Origin: DASSTJ01 sp035707965
GTDB taxonomy: Bacteria > Actinomycetota > Actinomycetes > Actinomycetales > Angustibacteraceae
Direction of reading: 5' to 3'
Length of the DNA stretch: 47,133 nt
NCBI GenBank assembly: GCA_035707965.1
Contig: DASSTJ010000060.1
Coordinates: 1-47,133, forward strand
In this document: positions 26,812 to 35,291 of the stretch, one piece after another
Position numbering within the stretch: the stretch's first letter is position 1
How the letters are laid out: each line of letters opens with the position of its first letter
The notes under the pieces: generated by a model
The model's database searches: none
Seen by the model: the letters and a program-made list of their open reading frames with translations, nothing else
What the model was told of the DNA's origin: nothing
Program-made: the position numbers and the translations under genes

Positions 26812-26823
26812 GCCGGCGGCGTA

Positions 26824-27339
26824 TCAGAGGGTGACCGCGGAGGCGCCCGGGTCGACGCCGAGCGGGATGACCATCGCGACCTCCTCGGTCTCGGGGTCGT
26901 TGGTCATCGGGCGACGGTCGTTGCCGGGGCGGAAGCCGTAGCTGCTGAAGAACGCCACGGCCCGGCCGTTGTCGGTCGACACCCAGAGCCGGAGCGCGCG
27001 TCGACCCTGACGTCGTGCGTGCTCGGCCGCGGCCTCGGTCAGCTGCCACGCGACGCCCCGGCCGCGCTGCTGCGGGACCACCCACATGCCGAAGAGCTCG
27101 GCGACCCCCTCGTCCTCCGCGTCACCGACGGACACGATGCCGACGGGCTCGTCGTCGAGGCACGCGAGCAGCCGGCTGGACCGTGCCAGCCGGAGGCGCC
27201 AGAAGTCCTCGTCGTACTCCTGCTCCTCGTCGTACGACGAGGCGAACGCGTCCGGCGCGTCCTGAAGCGCAGCCAGCCGGATCTGCCGGAACGCCTGCCA
27301 GTCGTCACCCTCCAGTGCCCGCACGGTGAGGTCGCTCAT
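26824..27339 (-). CDS. GNAT family N-acetyltransferase
   Basis: A 171-residue acetyltransferase. The acetyl-CoA site is MWVVPQQRGRGVAWQLTEAA and the C-terminal beta-bulge region is AVAFFSSYGFRPGNDRR. The substrate is unknown. It converges on trkA with 12 bases between the stops. The transcript may be leaderless: CAGTCT (27346-27351) lies six bases before the ATG. Confidence 0.88.
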   Translation of the reverse strand: MSDLTVRALEGDDWQAFRQIRLAALQDAPDAFASSYDEEQEYDEDFWRLRLARSSRLLACLDDEPVGIVSVGDAEDEGVAELFGMWVVPQQRGRGVAWQLTEAAAEHARRQGRRALRLWVSTDNGRAVAFFSSYGFRPGNDRRPMTNDPETEEVAMVIPLGVDPGASAVTL

Positions 27340-27345
27340 CGGCTC

Positions 27346-27351
27346 AGACTG
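27346..27351 (-). promoter_or_regulatory. possible -10 box of leaderless GNAT transcript
   Basis: CAGTCT on the minus strand, six bases before the ATG at 27339. The first base differs from TANNNT, so confidence is moderate. Confidence 0.4.
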
Positions 27352-27421
27352 CCAGACGGATCACGCCCGTGGGCCGCTCGGGCCTGAGAACCTCCTGTGA
27401 GTTGTGCCCCAGCGCGCTGGC

Positions 27422-28285
27422 TCAGCCCTGGTCGGCGAGCTCCCTGCTGCGGTCGCGCGCGGCCTCCATCGCCGTGAGGAACGCAGCCCGCACCTTGTGG
27501 TCGTCGAGCTGGCGCAGGGCCGCCATCGACGTCCCCGCCGGGCTGGACACCTGCTCCCGCAGCACCGTCGGGTGCTCCCCCGTCTCGCGGAGCATCGTGG
27601 CAGCGCCGTAGAGGGTCTGGACGACGAGCTGCGTGGACGTCGCCCGCGGCAGGCCCAGCAGCACGCCGGCCTCGATCATCGCCTCGGCCACGTAGAAGAT
27701 GTACGCCGGCCCGGACCCGCTGATCGCGGTGACCGCGTCGAGGTGCTGCTCGCCGATGCGGATGACCTTGCCGCAGGAGCGCAGCAGCAGCTCGGCCTGG
27801 GCGAGGTGGCTCTCGTCGCAGTGCTCACCGCCGCTGATCGCCGCCATACCCTCGTCGACCCGCGCCGGCGTGTTCGGCATGACGCGGACGACGGGAGTCC
27901 CGGCTGGCAGGCCGTCCTCCAGCGTGCGCGTCGTGATGCCGGCCGCGAGCGAGACGACCAGGGCGCCTGGCCGCAGGTGCTCGCGGATCTCGGCGAGCAG
28001 GCCGGCCATGTCCTGCGGCTTGACCACGAGCACGACGGTGTCGGCGATCGCCGCCGCCTCGGCGTTGTCGAGCACCCGGACGCCGTAGCGGTCCTGAAGC
28101 TCGGCGATGCGGTCCTCCCGCCGCTCGCTGACGACGACCTGGTCGACCGGCCGGCCGGCCCGCAGCAGGCCGGAGAGCAGGGTCTCGCCCATGACGCCGG
28201 CCCCGAGGATCGCGAGCACCGGCACGTCGGCCGCGCCGAAGTCGTCGTCCGTGCCCGTCCGCTGGCTCGTCGGTTGCGTGGTCAC
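27422..28285 (-). CDS. proC: pyrroline-5-carboxylate reductase
   Basis: ProC reduces pyrroline-5-carboxylate to proline, the last step of proline synthesis. The 287-residue protein has the NADPH motif LAILGAGVMGETLL at residues 24-37, VKPQDM, VVRVMPNTPA, and the C-terminal signature LREQVSSPAGTSMAALRQLD. GTG 28285 is chosen because it lies four bases after the proline dehydrogenase stop; the longer open frame upstream is a shadow. A perfect palindrome CCAGCGCGCTGG (27409-27420) lies right after the stop. The neighbour on the same strand catalyses the opposite oxidation. Confidence 0.95.
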   Translation of the reverse strand: MTTQPTSQRTGTDDDFGAADVPVLAILGAGVMGETLLSGLLRAGRPVDQVVVSERREDRIAELQDRYGVRVLDNAEAAAIADTVVLVVKPQDMAGLLAEIREHLRPGALVVSLAAGITTRTLEDGLPAGTPVVRVMPNTPARVDEGMAAISGGEHCDESHLAQAELLLRSCGKVIRIGEQHLDAVTAISGSGPAYIFYVAEAMIEAGVLLGLPRATSTQLVVQTLYGAATMLRETGEHPTVLREQVSSPAGTSMAALRQLDDHKVRAAFLTAMEAARDRSRELADQG

Positions 28286-28289
28286 CGGA

Positions 28290-29225
28290 TCAGCCCTTCG
28301 TCGCGAGTGCGCGGAGGAAGAACGCCGTGTTCGCCGGCCGCTCCGCCAACCGGCGCATGAAGTACCCGTACCAGTCGTCGCCGTACGGCACGTAGACGCG
28401 CATGCGCTCACCCGAGGACGCCAGCCGCACCTGCTCGTCCGGCCGGATCCCGTACAGCATCTGGAACTCGTAGCTGCCCTGCTCCCGACCGTAGCGGCGG
28501 GCGAGCGCGGAACCGATGTCGACCATCGTCGGGTCGTGCGTGGCCAGCATCGGGTACCCCTCACCGGCCATCAGGACCCGCGCGCAGCGGACGTAGGAGC
28601 GGTCGACCTCCTGCCGCTCGGTGAAGGCCACCGACGCCGGCTCGTCGTAGGCCCCCTTGCACAGCCGCACGCGTGACCCGGCGCCCGCCAGGTCACGGCA
28701 GTCTCCTTCGGTGCGGCGCAGGTACGCCTGCAGCACCGCGCCCACGAACGGGAAGTCCCGCCGCAGCTCGCGCAGCGCCTCCAGCGTGTCGTCGGTCGTG
28801 GTGTGGTCCTCCATGTCGAGCGTCACCGTGGTGCCGGCCTTCTCCGCCGCCTGGCAGAGCTCACGGGCGTGGTCGAGCGCGATCTTGCCGCCGTCGACGG
28901 GTAGCGCCTGACCGAGCGCCGACAGCTTGAGGGACACCTCGGCGCGACCGCCCTGCGCGAGCCCCGCCTCCTCCAGCGCGGACAGCAGCCTGAGGTACTC
29001 GTCGCGCGTCGCGCGCGCCTGGTGCACGTCGAGGGTGTCCTCGCCGAGGTTGTCGAGGGTGACGAGCCGGCCGGAGTGCACGATGTCGCTCGACGCCCGG
29101 ACACCGTCGTCCGTGGTCGACCCGGCGACGAACCGCTTGACGACCGACCGTGTCACCGGGGCGTTCTGCACGATGGAGCGAACCCGGTCGCTCTTCGACA
29201 TCTGGAGCAGGCTCTGGCGCAGCAT
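28290..29225 (-). CDS. putB: proline dehydrogenase (PutB-type, monofunctional)
   Basis: An FAD enzyme that oxidises proline to pyrroline-5-carboxylate. The 311-residue TIM barrel carries TLDMEDHTTTDDTLEALREL, RLCKGAYDEP, YEFQMLYGIRPDEQ and the C-terminal helix YFMRRLAERPAN, all typical of bacterial monofunctional proline dehydrogenases. I start it at ATG 29225 because TAACCT (29232-29237) lies six bases upstream, as in other leaderless genes here; the GTG at 29231 would add two residues and leave no room. It precedes proC by four bases. Confidence 0.93.
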   Translation of the reverse strand: MLRQSLLQMSKSDRVRSIVQNAPVTRSVVKRFVAGSTTDDGVRASSDIVHSGRLVTLDNLGEDTLDVHQARATRDEYLRLLSALEEAGLAQGGRAEVSLKLSALGQALPVDGGKIALDHARELCQAAEKAGTTVTLDMEDHTTTDDTLEALRELRRDFPFVGAVLQAYLRRTEGDCRDLAGAGSRVRLCKGAYDEPASVAFTERQEVDRSYVRCARVLMAGEGYPMLATHDPTMVDIGSALARRYGREQGSYEFQMLYGIRPDEQVRLASSGERMRVYVPYGDDWYGYFMRRLAERPANTAFFLRALATKG

Positions 29226-29231
29226 GGGCAC

Positions 29232-29237
29232 AGGTTA
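29232..29237 (-). promoter_or_regulatory. -10 box of leaderless putB-proC transcript
   Basis: TAACCT on the minus strand is followed by GTGCCC and the ATG at 29225. It decides the start codon in favour of ATG 29225. Confidence 0.6.
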
Positions 29238-29307
29238 CGGCTCAGGCACCTGCGCCCGGAGGTCGGTCCGCAGGCTGCCCGAGGGACGCGCCGCGCGACC
29301 GGTCGCC

Positions 29308-30042
29308 TCACGGTGTACGCCGTCGCAGCGTCGACGCGGCCGCCGCGATGAACAGCACGATGAACCCGACCACGACCAGGGCGTCGACGACGAGGTCGGC
29401 GCGGACGTGGGCATCCGTGGTCAGCTCGCGCATCGCGTCGACGGCGTAGCTGAGAGGCAGCACGTCGGACACCAGCTCCAGCGGCCGTGGCATCTGGTCG
29501 CGCGGCAGGAGCAACCCGCACACGAGGAACTGGGGGATCACCGCACCGGGCATGAACTGCACGGCCTGGAACTCCGTCGTCGCGAAGGCGCTGACGAGCA
29601 ACCCGAACGCGGTGCCCAGCAAGGCGTCCAGCACCGCCACGAGCACCAGGAACCACAGCGGTCCGGCCACGTCCAGCCCGAGCACCCACACCGAGAACGC
29701 CGCTGCGAGAACGGCCTGCACCACAGCGAGCAGGCCGAAGGCGAGCGCGTAGCCGCCGATGAGGTCACCCTTGCCGAGCGGCATGACGAGCAGTCGCTCG
29801 AGCGTCCCCGACTGTCGTTCCCGTAGCGTCGCCACGCTCGTGACCAGGAACATGACGACGAAGGGGAAGACGCCGAGCAGCGCCGCGCCGACGACGTCGA
29901 ACACGTGCCCACCGCTGAAGACCCAGGCCAGCAGCCCGATGAGCCCGCACGGGATCACCAGCAGCAGGGCGACGATCCGGGGGTCGTGACGCACCTGCTG
30001 CAGCACGCGCACCGCCGTCGCGAACGTCAGTCGGAGACTCAC
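29308..30042 (-). CDS. ABC-2 type exporter, permease subunit
   Basis: A 244-residue protein with six hydrophobic segments, typical of single-permease ABC-2 exporters of the DrrB/NodJ type. ATLRERQSGTLERLLVMPL after the second helix is the coupling region found in this family, and FLVCGLLLPRDQMPRPLELVSDVLPLSYAVDA is the conserved C-terminal part (segments read here). ATG 30042 overlaps the stop of the ATPase gene (ATGA). The substrate is unknown; relatives export drugs, lipids or polysaccharides. Confidence 0.9.
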   Translation of the reverse strand: MSLRLTFATAVRVLQQVRHDPRIVALLLVIPCGLIGLLAWVFSGGHVFDVVGAALLGVFPFVVMFLVTSVATLRERQSGTLERLLVMPLGKGDLIGGYALAFGLLAVVQAVLAAAFSVWVLGLDVAGPLWFLVLVAVLDALLGTAFGLLVSAFATTEFQAVQFMPGAVIPQFLVCGLLLPRDQMPRPLELVSDVLPLSYAVDAMRELTTDAHVRADLVVDALVVVGFIVLFIAAAASTLRRRTP

Positions 30043-30758
30043 GCCGCGGCCTCCACGAGCCGCAGGAAGGCCTCGTCGGCATCGCGTGCGCCGGTCTGGT
30101 CCAGCAGCTCGGCCAGGCTCCCGTCGGCGAGCACCCGGCCCTCGTGCAGCAGGACCAGGCGGTCGCAGCGCGTGGCCTCGTCCATGACGTGGCTCGACAC
30201 GAGCAGGGTCGAGCCACGGTCAGCGAGGGACCGGAACAGCTGCCAGAGGTCCCTTCGGAGCACCGGGTCCAGCCCGACGGTCGGCTCGTCGAGCACGAGC
30301 AGCTCCGGCCGTCCGAGGAGCGCCACGGCGAGCGAGACGCGGGACCGTTGCCCTCCGGACAGGTCGGCCACGACCCGGTCGCCGCAGTCGGCCAGGTCGA
30401 CCTCGCGCAGCACCCGGGCGACGTCGTCCGCCGGGGCGCCGACGACCGCCCCGAAGTAGCGCAGGTTCTCCGCGACCGTGAGGTCCTCGTAGACGCTCAC
30501 CGACTGCGTCAGGTAGCCGACGCGCGAGCGCAGCTCGCGGTGCCCTGCGGGCAGGCCCAGCACCTCGACGTCACCAGCGGCGACTCGCTGCGCTCCGACG
30601 ATCGAGCGCATCAGGGTGCTCTTGCCGCCACCGCTGGGGCCGAGCAGGCCGACCAGCTGACCGGCCGGCACGTCCAGGTCCAGTCGCGGCAGGACCGTTC
30701 GACCCCCGCGGACGACATGCAGTCCCCGGCACCGGATCGCCATCGCTTCGGCTCGCAC
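30039..30758 (-). CDS. ABC-2 type exporter, ATP-binding subunit
   Basis: A 239-residue ABC ATPase. Walker A is GPSGGGKST, the signature is LSGGQRSRVSLA, and Walker B is LLVLDEPTVGLDP, followed by the switch histidine in SSHVMDEA. It pairs with the coupled permease downstream. The start is GTG 30758 if the transcript is leaderless (TAGATT at 30766-30771, seven bases upstream); ATG 30743 is the alternative and fits family alignments equally well. Confidence 0.92.
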   Translation of the reverse strand: MRAEAMAIRCRGLHVVRGGRTVLPRLDLDVPAGQLVGLLGPSGGGKSTLMRSIVGAQRVAAGDVEVLGLPAGHRELRSRVGYLTQSVSVYEDLTVAENLRYFGAVVGAPADDVARVLREVDLADCGDRVVADLSGGQRSRVSLAVALLGRPELLVLDEPTVGLDPVLRRDLWQLFRSLADRGSTLLVSSHVMDEATRCDRLVLLHEGRVLADGSLAELLDQTGARDADEAFLRLVEAAA

Positions 30759-30765
30759 AGCACGA

Positions 30766-30771
30766 AATCTA
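30766..30771 (-). promoter_or_regulatory. -10 box of the ABC-2 exporter operon
   Basis: TAGATT on the minus strand, seven bases before GTG 30758, consistent with a leaderless start. Confidence 0.5.
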
Positions 30772-30834
30772 GGCGTGGGCGCGATCCAGCGCCGTGAATC
30801 GCGCCGAGCGTCGCCAGCGACGTCCGGACGACGG

Positions 30835-31689
30835 TCAGCCGGCGTCGCCGGACGCGAGGCCGTCGGCGCGCGGAGCACGGCGATCGGCGGGTGCCGTCAG
30901 GTTGAGGCGCGCGAAGGCCAGGGACTGAGCCAGGTCGTCCTCGCGCTCGGCCTCGGTGTGCGCCCGCCGGGTGCTGATCTCGACGATCACCTCGCCGTCC
31001 CAGTCCTGCCCGGCCAGCCGCTCGAGCAGCTCGGCGCACGGCTGCGTGCCCCGGCCTGGGACGAGGTGCTCGTCCTTGCTGGAGCCGCGCCCGTCGGTGA
31101 GGTGGATGTGGACGAGCCGTCTGCCCAGCCGGTCGGCCATCGCGAGCGCGTCGCTGCCAGCCGTCGACGTGTGCGACAGGTCCATGGTGACGTTGCGGTA
31201 GTCGTACGGCGTCGGGTCCCAGCCGGGCAGGTAGGCCAGGATCTCGCGGCCACCCGCGCGCCACGGGAACATGTTCTCGACCGCGAGCCGCAGACCAGTT
31301 CGCTCCTCCAGCTCGCGCACTCCCGCGACGAACTCGCGCGCGTACTCGCGCTGCCAGCGGAACGGCGGGTGCAGGACGACGGTCCGGGCGCCGACCGCCG
31401 ACGCCAGCTCGCACGACCGCTCGAGCTTCGGCCACGGGTCGGAGCCGAAGACCCGCTGGGTGATGAGGAGCGTCGGGGCGTGGACCGAGACGATCGGCAG
31501 CTGGTAGTGGTCCGAGAGCCGGCGGAGCGCGGAGGCGTCCTGGCTGACGGGGTCGGTCCAGACCATCACCTCGACGCCGTCGTAACCGAGCCGGTGCGCC
31601 AGCTCGAAGGCCCGCGCGCAGGACTCCGGGTAGGCCGACGCCGTGGACATCGACACGCGCACGCTCGACACCCGGACGGCCTCGCTCAT
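30835..31689 (-). CDS. sugar phosphate isomerase/epimerase family protein (xylose isomerase-like TIM barrel)
   Basis: A 284-residue TIM-barrel protein of the AP-endonuclease-2/xylose-isomerase-like superfamily. Metal-ligand positions are visible in VSVHAP, VLHPPF, LAVENMFP, MDLSHTS, HIHLTDG and VIVEIST. The family includes sugar isomerases, inosose dehydratases and endonuclease IV; the substrate here is not shown. The last 20 residues are low complexity. ATG 31689 is selected over the upstream GTG because TACTCT (31697-31702) lies seven bases before it. Confidence 0.87.
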   Translation of the reverse strand: MSEAVRVSSVRVSMSTASAYPESCARAFELAHRLGYDGVEVMVWTDPVSQDASALRRLSDHYQLPIVSVHAPTLLITQRVFGSDPWPKLERSCELASAVGARTVVLHPPFRWQREYAREFVAGVRELEERTGLRLAVENMFPWRAGGREILAYLPGWDPTPYDYRNVTMDLSHTSTAGSDALAMADRLGRRLVHIHLTDGRGSSKDEHLVPGRGTQPCAELLERLAGQDWDGEVIVEISTRRAHTEAEREDDLAQSLAFARLNLTAPADRRAPRADGLASGDAG

Positions 31690-31696
31690 GCCTCCC

Positions 31697-31721
31697 AGAG
31701 TAGGCACCGGCCGGGTACGTT
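31697..31721. promoter_or_regulatory. back-to-back leaderless promoters
   Basis: The 38-bp gap between two divergent genes holds two -10 boxes: TACTCT on the minus strand (31697-31702), seven bases before ATG 31689, and TACGTT on the plus strand (31716-31721), six bases before GTG 31728. The -35 region of each would fall inside or across the other promoter, so the two transcripts may exclude one another. Confidence 0.55.
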
Positions 31722-31727
31722 CGCCGC

Positions 31728-33197
31728 GTGCGCCGCCCTCCCCCGCTCGCGCGCGGACCCGTCCTCGCCGCGATCATCACGCTGGTCGTCGTGCTCACCG
31801 CCACCAGCGGCCGGTACGGCTACCACCGGGACGAGCTGTACTTCCGCATGCTGCGCCCAGCCTGGGGCTACGTCGACCAGCCGCCGTTCACGCCGTTGCT
31901 GGCGCACCTGGTGGCGTCCGCGGTCGACGAGGTCTGGGCGCTGCGCATGGCGGCCACCCTGATGGCCGCAGGCTCGGTCGTCGTCGTCACCCTCGTGACC
32001 CGCGAGCTGGATGGCGGCCGGGCGGCGCAGACCTTGTGCGCGTGGGGCTACGCGTTCGCCACCGTTCCGCTGCTCTTCGGGCACGTGCTGCTCACCGCCA
32101 CCGCAGACCTCCTGGTCTGGCCGGCCGTCTCGCTCTTCGTCGTCCGGGCGCTGCTGCGCGCCGAGCCCCGGTGGTGGCTCGCGGCGGGCGCGGTCGCCGG
32201 TCTCAGCACGTTCAACAAGCTGCTCGTGGGGCTGCTGGTGCTCTCGCTCGTGGCGGGTCTGCTGGTGGCCGGGCCGCGCCGCCCGCTGATCTCGCGGTGG
32301 TTCGTCGGCGGCGCCCTCGTCGCACTCGTGCTGGCGTCGCCGCAGATCGCCTACCAGGCGACCCACGCCTGGCCGCAGCTGTCCATGGCTCAAGCGTTGT
32401 CGGACAACAACTCCGGCGACGTGCGGATCCTCATGTGGCCGTTCCTGGCGGTCATGCTGGGCGTACCGCTGGTGCCCATCTGGCTGGCCGGGCTGGTCGC
32501 GCTGCTGCGCCGCCCGGGATGGCGACCGGCGCGCTTCCTCGTGCCCGCCTTCGCCGTGCTCCTCGTGCTCACCTTCGTCGGAGGCGGCCAGGTCTACTAC
32601 CCGTTCGGCCTGCTGGCCGTGCTGTGGGCCGCCGGCTGCGTGCCTGCCGCCGACCGGATGAGCCGGTCCACCCGGTGGCGGCGGGCGACCGTCACGGCGG
32701 TGGCCCTCAACGGCCTCGTGTCGTCGGTCGTGGCGCTGCCGCTGCTGCCGCTGTCGGTGCTCGGGGACACACCCGTGCCGGCCATCAACCAGGCGACGAG
32801 GGACCAGGTGGGCTGGCCGGTCTACGTGCGACAGGTTGCCGACGTCGTCCGGTCGCTGCCGGCGTCCGAGCGCTCCCGCGCCGCCCTCATCGCCAGCAAC
32901 TACGGTGAGGCGGGTGCCCTCGCGCGCTACGGGCCGCCCCTCGGGACCACCCGTGTCGCCAGCGGCCAGAACTCGCTGCACGACCAGACCCGCCCTCCGG
33001 ACGACGCCGACGTCGCAGTCGTCGTCGGCGGCCAGCTGCCCGCCGTGCAGCAGCTCTTCGCCTCCTGCCACGTGATGGCGCGGCTCGACAACGGTGTCGG
33101 CGTGGAGAACGAGGAGCAGGGTCAGCCGGTGGCGGTGTGCCGAGGGCCGGTGGCGCCCTGGAGCCAGCTCTGGCCGCGGTTCCAGCACTTCGACTGA
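31728..33197 (+). CDS. GT39-type glycosyltransferase (ArnT/PMT-like membrane protein)
   Basis: A 489-residue polytopic protein of the GT-C fold. The first extracytoplasmic loop has GYHRDELYFRMLRPAWGYVD, where the acidic DE pair matches the catalytic loop of protein mannosyltransferases and ArnT-like enzymes, followed by QPPFTPLLAHLV. About 10 membrane segments follow and then a soluble domain of about 130 residues. It probably transfers a sugar from a polyprenyl phosphate donor to a surface acceptor that is not identified. The GTG start is leaderless. Confidence 0.87.
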   Translation: MRRPPPLARGPVLAAIITLVVVLTATSGRYGYHRDELYFRMLRPAWGYVDQPPFTPLLAHLVASAVDEVWALRMAATLMAAGSVVVVTLVTRELDGGRAAQTLCAWGYAFATVPLLFGHVLLTATADLLVWPAVSLFVVRALLRAEPRWWLAAGAVAGLSTFNKLLVGLLVLSLVAGLLVAGPRRPLISRWFVGGALVALVLASPQIAYQATHAWPQLSMAQALSDNNSGDVRILMWPFLAVMLGVPLVPIWLAGLVALLRRPGWRPARFLVPAFAVLLVLTFVGGGQVYYPFGLLAVLWAAGCVPAADRMSRSTRWRRATVTAVALNGLVSSVVALPLLPLSVLGDTPVPAINQATRDQVGWPVYVRQVADVVRSLPASERSRAALIASNYGEAGALARYGPPLGTTRVASGQNSLHDQTRPPDDADVAVVVGGQLPAVQQLFASCHVMARLDNGVGVENEEQGQPVAVCRGPVAPWSQLWPRFQHFD

Positions 33198-33204
33198 CGG
33201 CACC

Positions 33205-33210
33205 TATCCT
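33205..33210 (+). promoter_or_regulatory. -10 box of leaderless cysteine-cluster gene
   Basis: TATCCT is followed by TCTGCG and the GTG at 33217. It lies in the 19-base gap after the GT39 gene. Confidence 0.55.
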
Positions 33211-33216
33211 TCTGCG

Positions 33217-34086
33217 GTGACGCACATCGGCGAGACCCCGCTCGACGTCCCGCGCGTGTGGGTGGAGCTGGTCGACCCCGACACGGCCCAGGACGACGAG
33301 CCGCAGGTCTTCCGTTGCGACCTGACCTGGCTGACGTCGTCGTGGACGTGCATCTACGGGCGCGGCTGCCAGGGCATCTACGCGGACCGGCCCGACGACG
33401 GCTGCTGCACGCTCGGCGCCCACTTCACCGAGCAGTCGGACGTCGACAACGTCGCGGCCGCGATGACCGAGCTGACGCCGCAGACGTGGCAGCACCACGC
33501 CGAGGGCACCGGACCCGACGGGTGGACGGAGCTCGAGGACGGCGTCGAGAAGACGCGCGTCGTCGACGGAGCCTGCGTGTTCCTCAACCGGCGCGGCTTC
33601 GCCGGGGGCGACGGGTGCGCCCTGCACCAGCTGGCGCTGGCCAAGGGCGTCGAGCCCTGGACGCTCAAGCCGGAGGTCTGCTGGCAGCTGCCGATCCGGC
33701 GCACGTACCGCACAGTGACGCGGCCGGACGAGACGACGTACCTCGAGACGACGATCGGCGAGTACGACCGCCGCGCCTGGGGGCCGGGCGGCCACGACCT
33801 CGACTGGTACTGCTCGGGCAACCCCGCAGCGCACGTCGGCGCCCGGCCGGTCTACCGCGCGAACGAGCCCGAGCTGCGCGAGCTCATGGGCGACGCCGCC
33901 TACGAGCTGCTCGCCCAGCACTGCGATGCGCACCTGCAGCTGGTCGCCGCCGCCTCGGGGGCCGGTGCTTCCGGACGCCGGCTCCTGCCGCTGCTCGTGC
34001 ACCCCGCCACTCTCGCCGCCCGGGAGCAGGCGGCCGCCCGCACGCCGACGTCCGGACGGCGGGGCGGCCGGCGCACGCAGCGGTGA
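33217..34086 (+). CDS. cysteine-cluster protein, possible YkgJ/DUF3109-like metal-binding family
   Basis: A 289-residue soluble protein with many cysteines in the N-terminal half: FRCDLTW, WTCIYGRGCQGIYA, DDGCCTLGAHF, DGACVFLNRRGFAGGDGCAL, PEVCWQLP and DWYCSGNP. Such spaced cysteines, including a CC pair, suggest binding of zinc or an iron-sulfur cluster, as proposed for YkgJ-type proteins. I cannot assign a reaction. The C-terminal 40 residues are low complexity. The GTG at 33217 is leaderless (TATCCT six bases upstream), and the stop overlaps the methyltransferase start by four bases, which suggests the two proteins act together. Confidence 0.8.
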   Translation: MTHIGETPLDVPRVWVELVDPDTAQDDEPQVFRCDLTWLTSSWTCIYGRGCQGIYADRPDDGCCTLGAHFTEQSDVDNVAAAMTELTPQTWQHHAEGTGPDGWTELEDGVEKTRVVDGACVFLNRRGFAGGDGCALHQLALAKGVEPWTLKPEVCWQLPIRRTYRTVTRPDETTYLETTIGEYDRRAWGPGGHDLDWYCSGNPAAHVGARPVYRANEPELRELMGDAAYELLAQHCDAHLQLVAAASGAGASGRRLLPLLVHPATLAAREQAAARTPTSGRRGGRRTQR

Positions 34087-34802
34087 CCGGCGAGCTGCCG
34101 GGCGTGATCCCCAGCCCCAACATCTGGCACCACCCGGCGACCTACGAGGCCGAGAACCGCGGCGTCGACCCGGACGGCGTCATCGACGCGGCCATCGGCG
34201 AGATCCGCACGCTCGACGGGGCCGATGTCGTCGACATCGGCTGCGGGTCCGGGTTCCACCTCGAACGGCTGGCGGCCACGGCTCGCTCCGTCGTGGGGGT
34301 CGAGCCCCACGCACCTCTCGTCGACCTCGCTCGGCGCCGGCTCGCTGTCCTGCCTGCGTCGACGTCCTCGCGAGTCGAGGTGCGTCACGGGACGGCGCAG
34401 CGGCTGCCCGTGCCCGACGCCGGGGTCGACGTGGCGCAGGCCCGCTGGGCCTACTTCTTCGGCCCCGGCTGCGAGCCGGGGCTGCGCGAGCTGAGCCGTG
34501 TCGTGCGCCGGGGCGGTGCCGCGTTCGTGGTGGACGTCGACGCCACTCGCTCGACGTTCGGCCGGTGGTTCGCCCGTTCTCTCCCGCGCTACGACGCCGC
34601 CGCGGTGGAGCGCTTCTGGTCGCGGCACGGGTGGTCGAGGGAACGGCTCACCATCCGGTGGGCACCGGAGGACCTCGCGTCGGCGGTGCGCATCGAGTTC
34701 ACCCCGGAGCAGGCCGACCTGGTGCTCGCGGAGGTGTCGGACGACGGCCGCCTCGCGACCGGGGTCGACTACGCCGTCAACCTCTGGTGGCGCCGATTCT
34801 GA
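34083..34802 (+). CDS. class I SAM-dependent methyltransferase
   Basis: A 239-residue Rossmann-fold methyltransferase. SAM motif I is VVDIGCGSGFHLERLA, motif II is VVGVEPHAP, and the post-motif region RLPVPDAGVDVAQARWAYFF resembles ubiquinone/UbiE-type methyltransferases. The acceptor is unknown. GTG 34083 overlaps the stop of the cysteine-cluster gene (GTGA), so they are translated together. Confidence 0.9.
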   Translation: MTGELPGVIPSPNIWHHPATYEAENRGVDPDGVIDAAIGEIRTLDGADVVDIGCGSGFHLERLAATARSVVGVEPHAPLVDLARRRLAVLPASTSSRVEVRHGTAQRLPVPDAGVDVAQARWAYFFGPGCEPGLRELSRVVRRGGAAFVVDVDATRSTFGRWFARSLPRYDAAAVERFWSRHGWSRERLTIRWAPEDLASAVRIEFTPEQADLVLAEVSDDGRLATGVDYAVNLWWRRF

Positions 34803-34857
34803 GCTGTGGCGTGTCGCACCTGCTTGCACCAGCGCCCGTTCACGGGATCATGGGGCT

Positions 34858-35244
34858 ATGAGCACCGAGGCGAGGCACCGCGACCAGACGACCCACGAGG
34901 CCAGCGAGACGGCCCTGCCGCTGCGCGCCGACAACCACCCGATCCACACCCAGCCGAAGCCGCCAGCGTCCTCGCTGGTGTCGCTGCTCATCATCCTGGC
35001 GGGGTACGTGTTCTCGCTCGCGGCGCCGCTGTTCGTCGTCGGTCCGAACCAGAAGGACGCCCCGACCGACAAGATCTGGACCGCGTTCGCGCTGACCGTG
35101 GTCGGCGTTCTGGTCTCCGTCGTCATGTCGGCCATCGAGTACGTGCGCACCAAGAACTGGTCCTGGCTGATGATCGGTATCGTGCCGACGCTCACGCTGC
35201 TGATGTGCGGCGCGATCCTGGCGGCCGCGAAGGTCGCCCCCTGA
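34858..35244 (+). CDS. small membrane protein of unknown function
   Basis: A 128-residue protein with a hydrophilic N-terminus of about 38 residues and three predicted membrane helices (SLVSLLIILAGYVFSLAAPL, TAFALTVVGVLVSVVMSAI, WLMIGIVPTLTLLMCGAILA). No family is recognised. ATG 34858 has no ribosome binding site; GATCAT (34846-34851) six bases upstream may be a -10 box for a leaderless mRNA. A stem at 35292-35314 may end its transcript. Confidence 0.75.
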   Translation: MSTEARHRDQTTHEASETALPLRADNHPIHTQPKPPASSLVSLLIILAGYVFSLAAPLFVVGPNQKDAPTDKIWTAFALTVVGVLVSVVMSAIEYVRTKNWSWLMIGIVPTLTLLMCGAILAAAKVAP

Positions 35245-35291
35245 CAGTCGACGGTCTGGCGCTCTGACGTCCTGACGGGGCCAGGGCCTGT

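Noticed and set aside
26802..26816. CCGGC-CCTGA-GCCGG at the trkA end as a terminator
   Set aside because: The stem is only five bases and overlaps the trkA stop codon; too weak to list as a feature.
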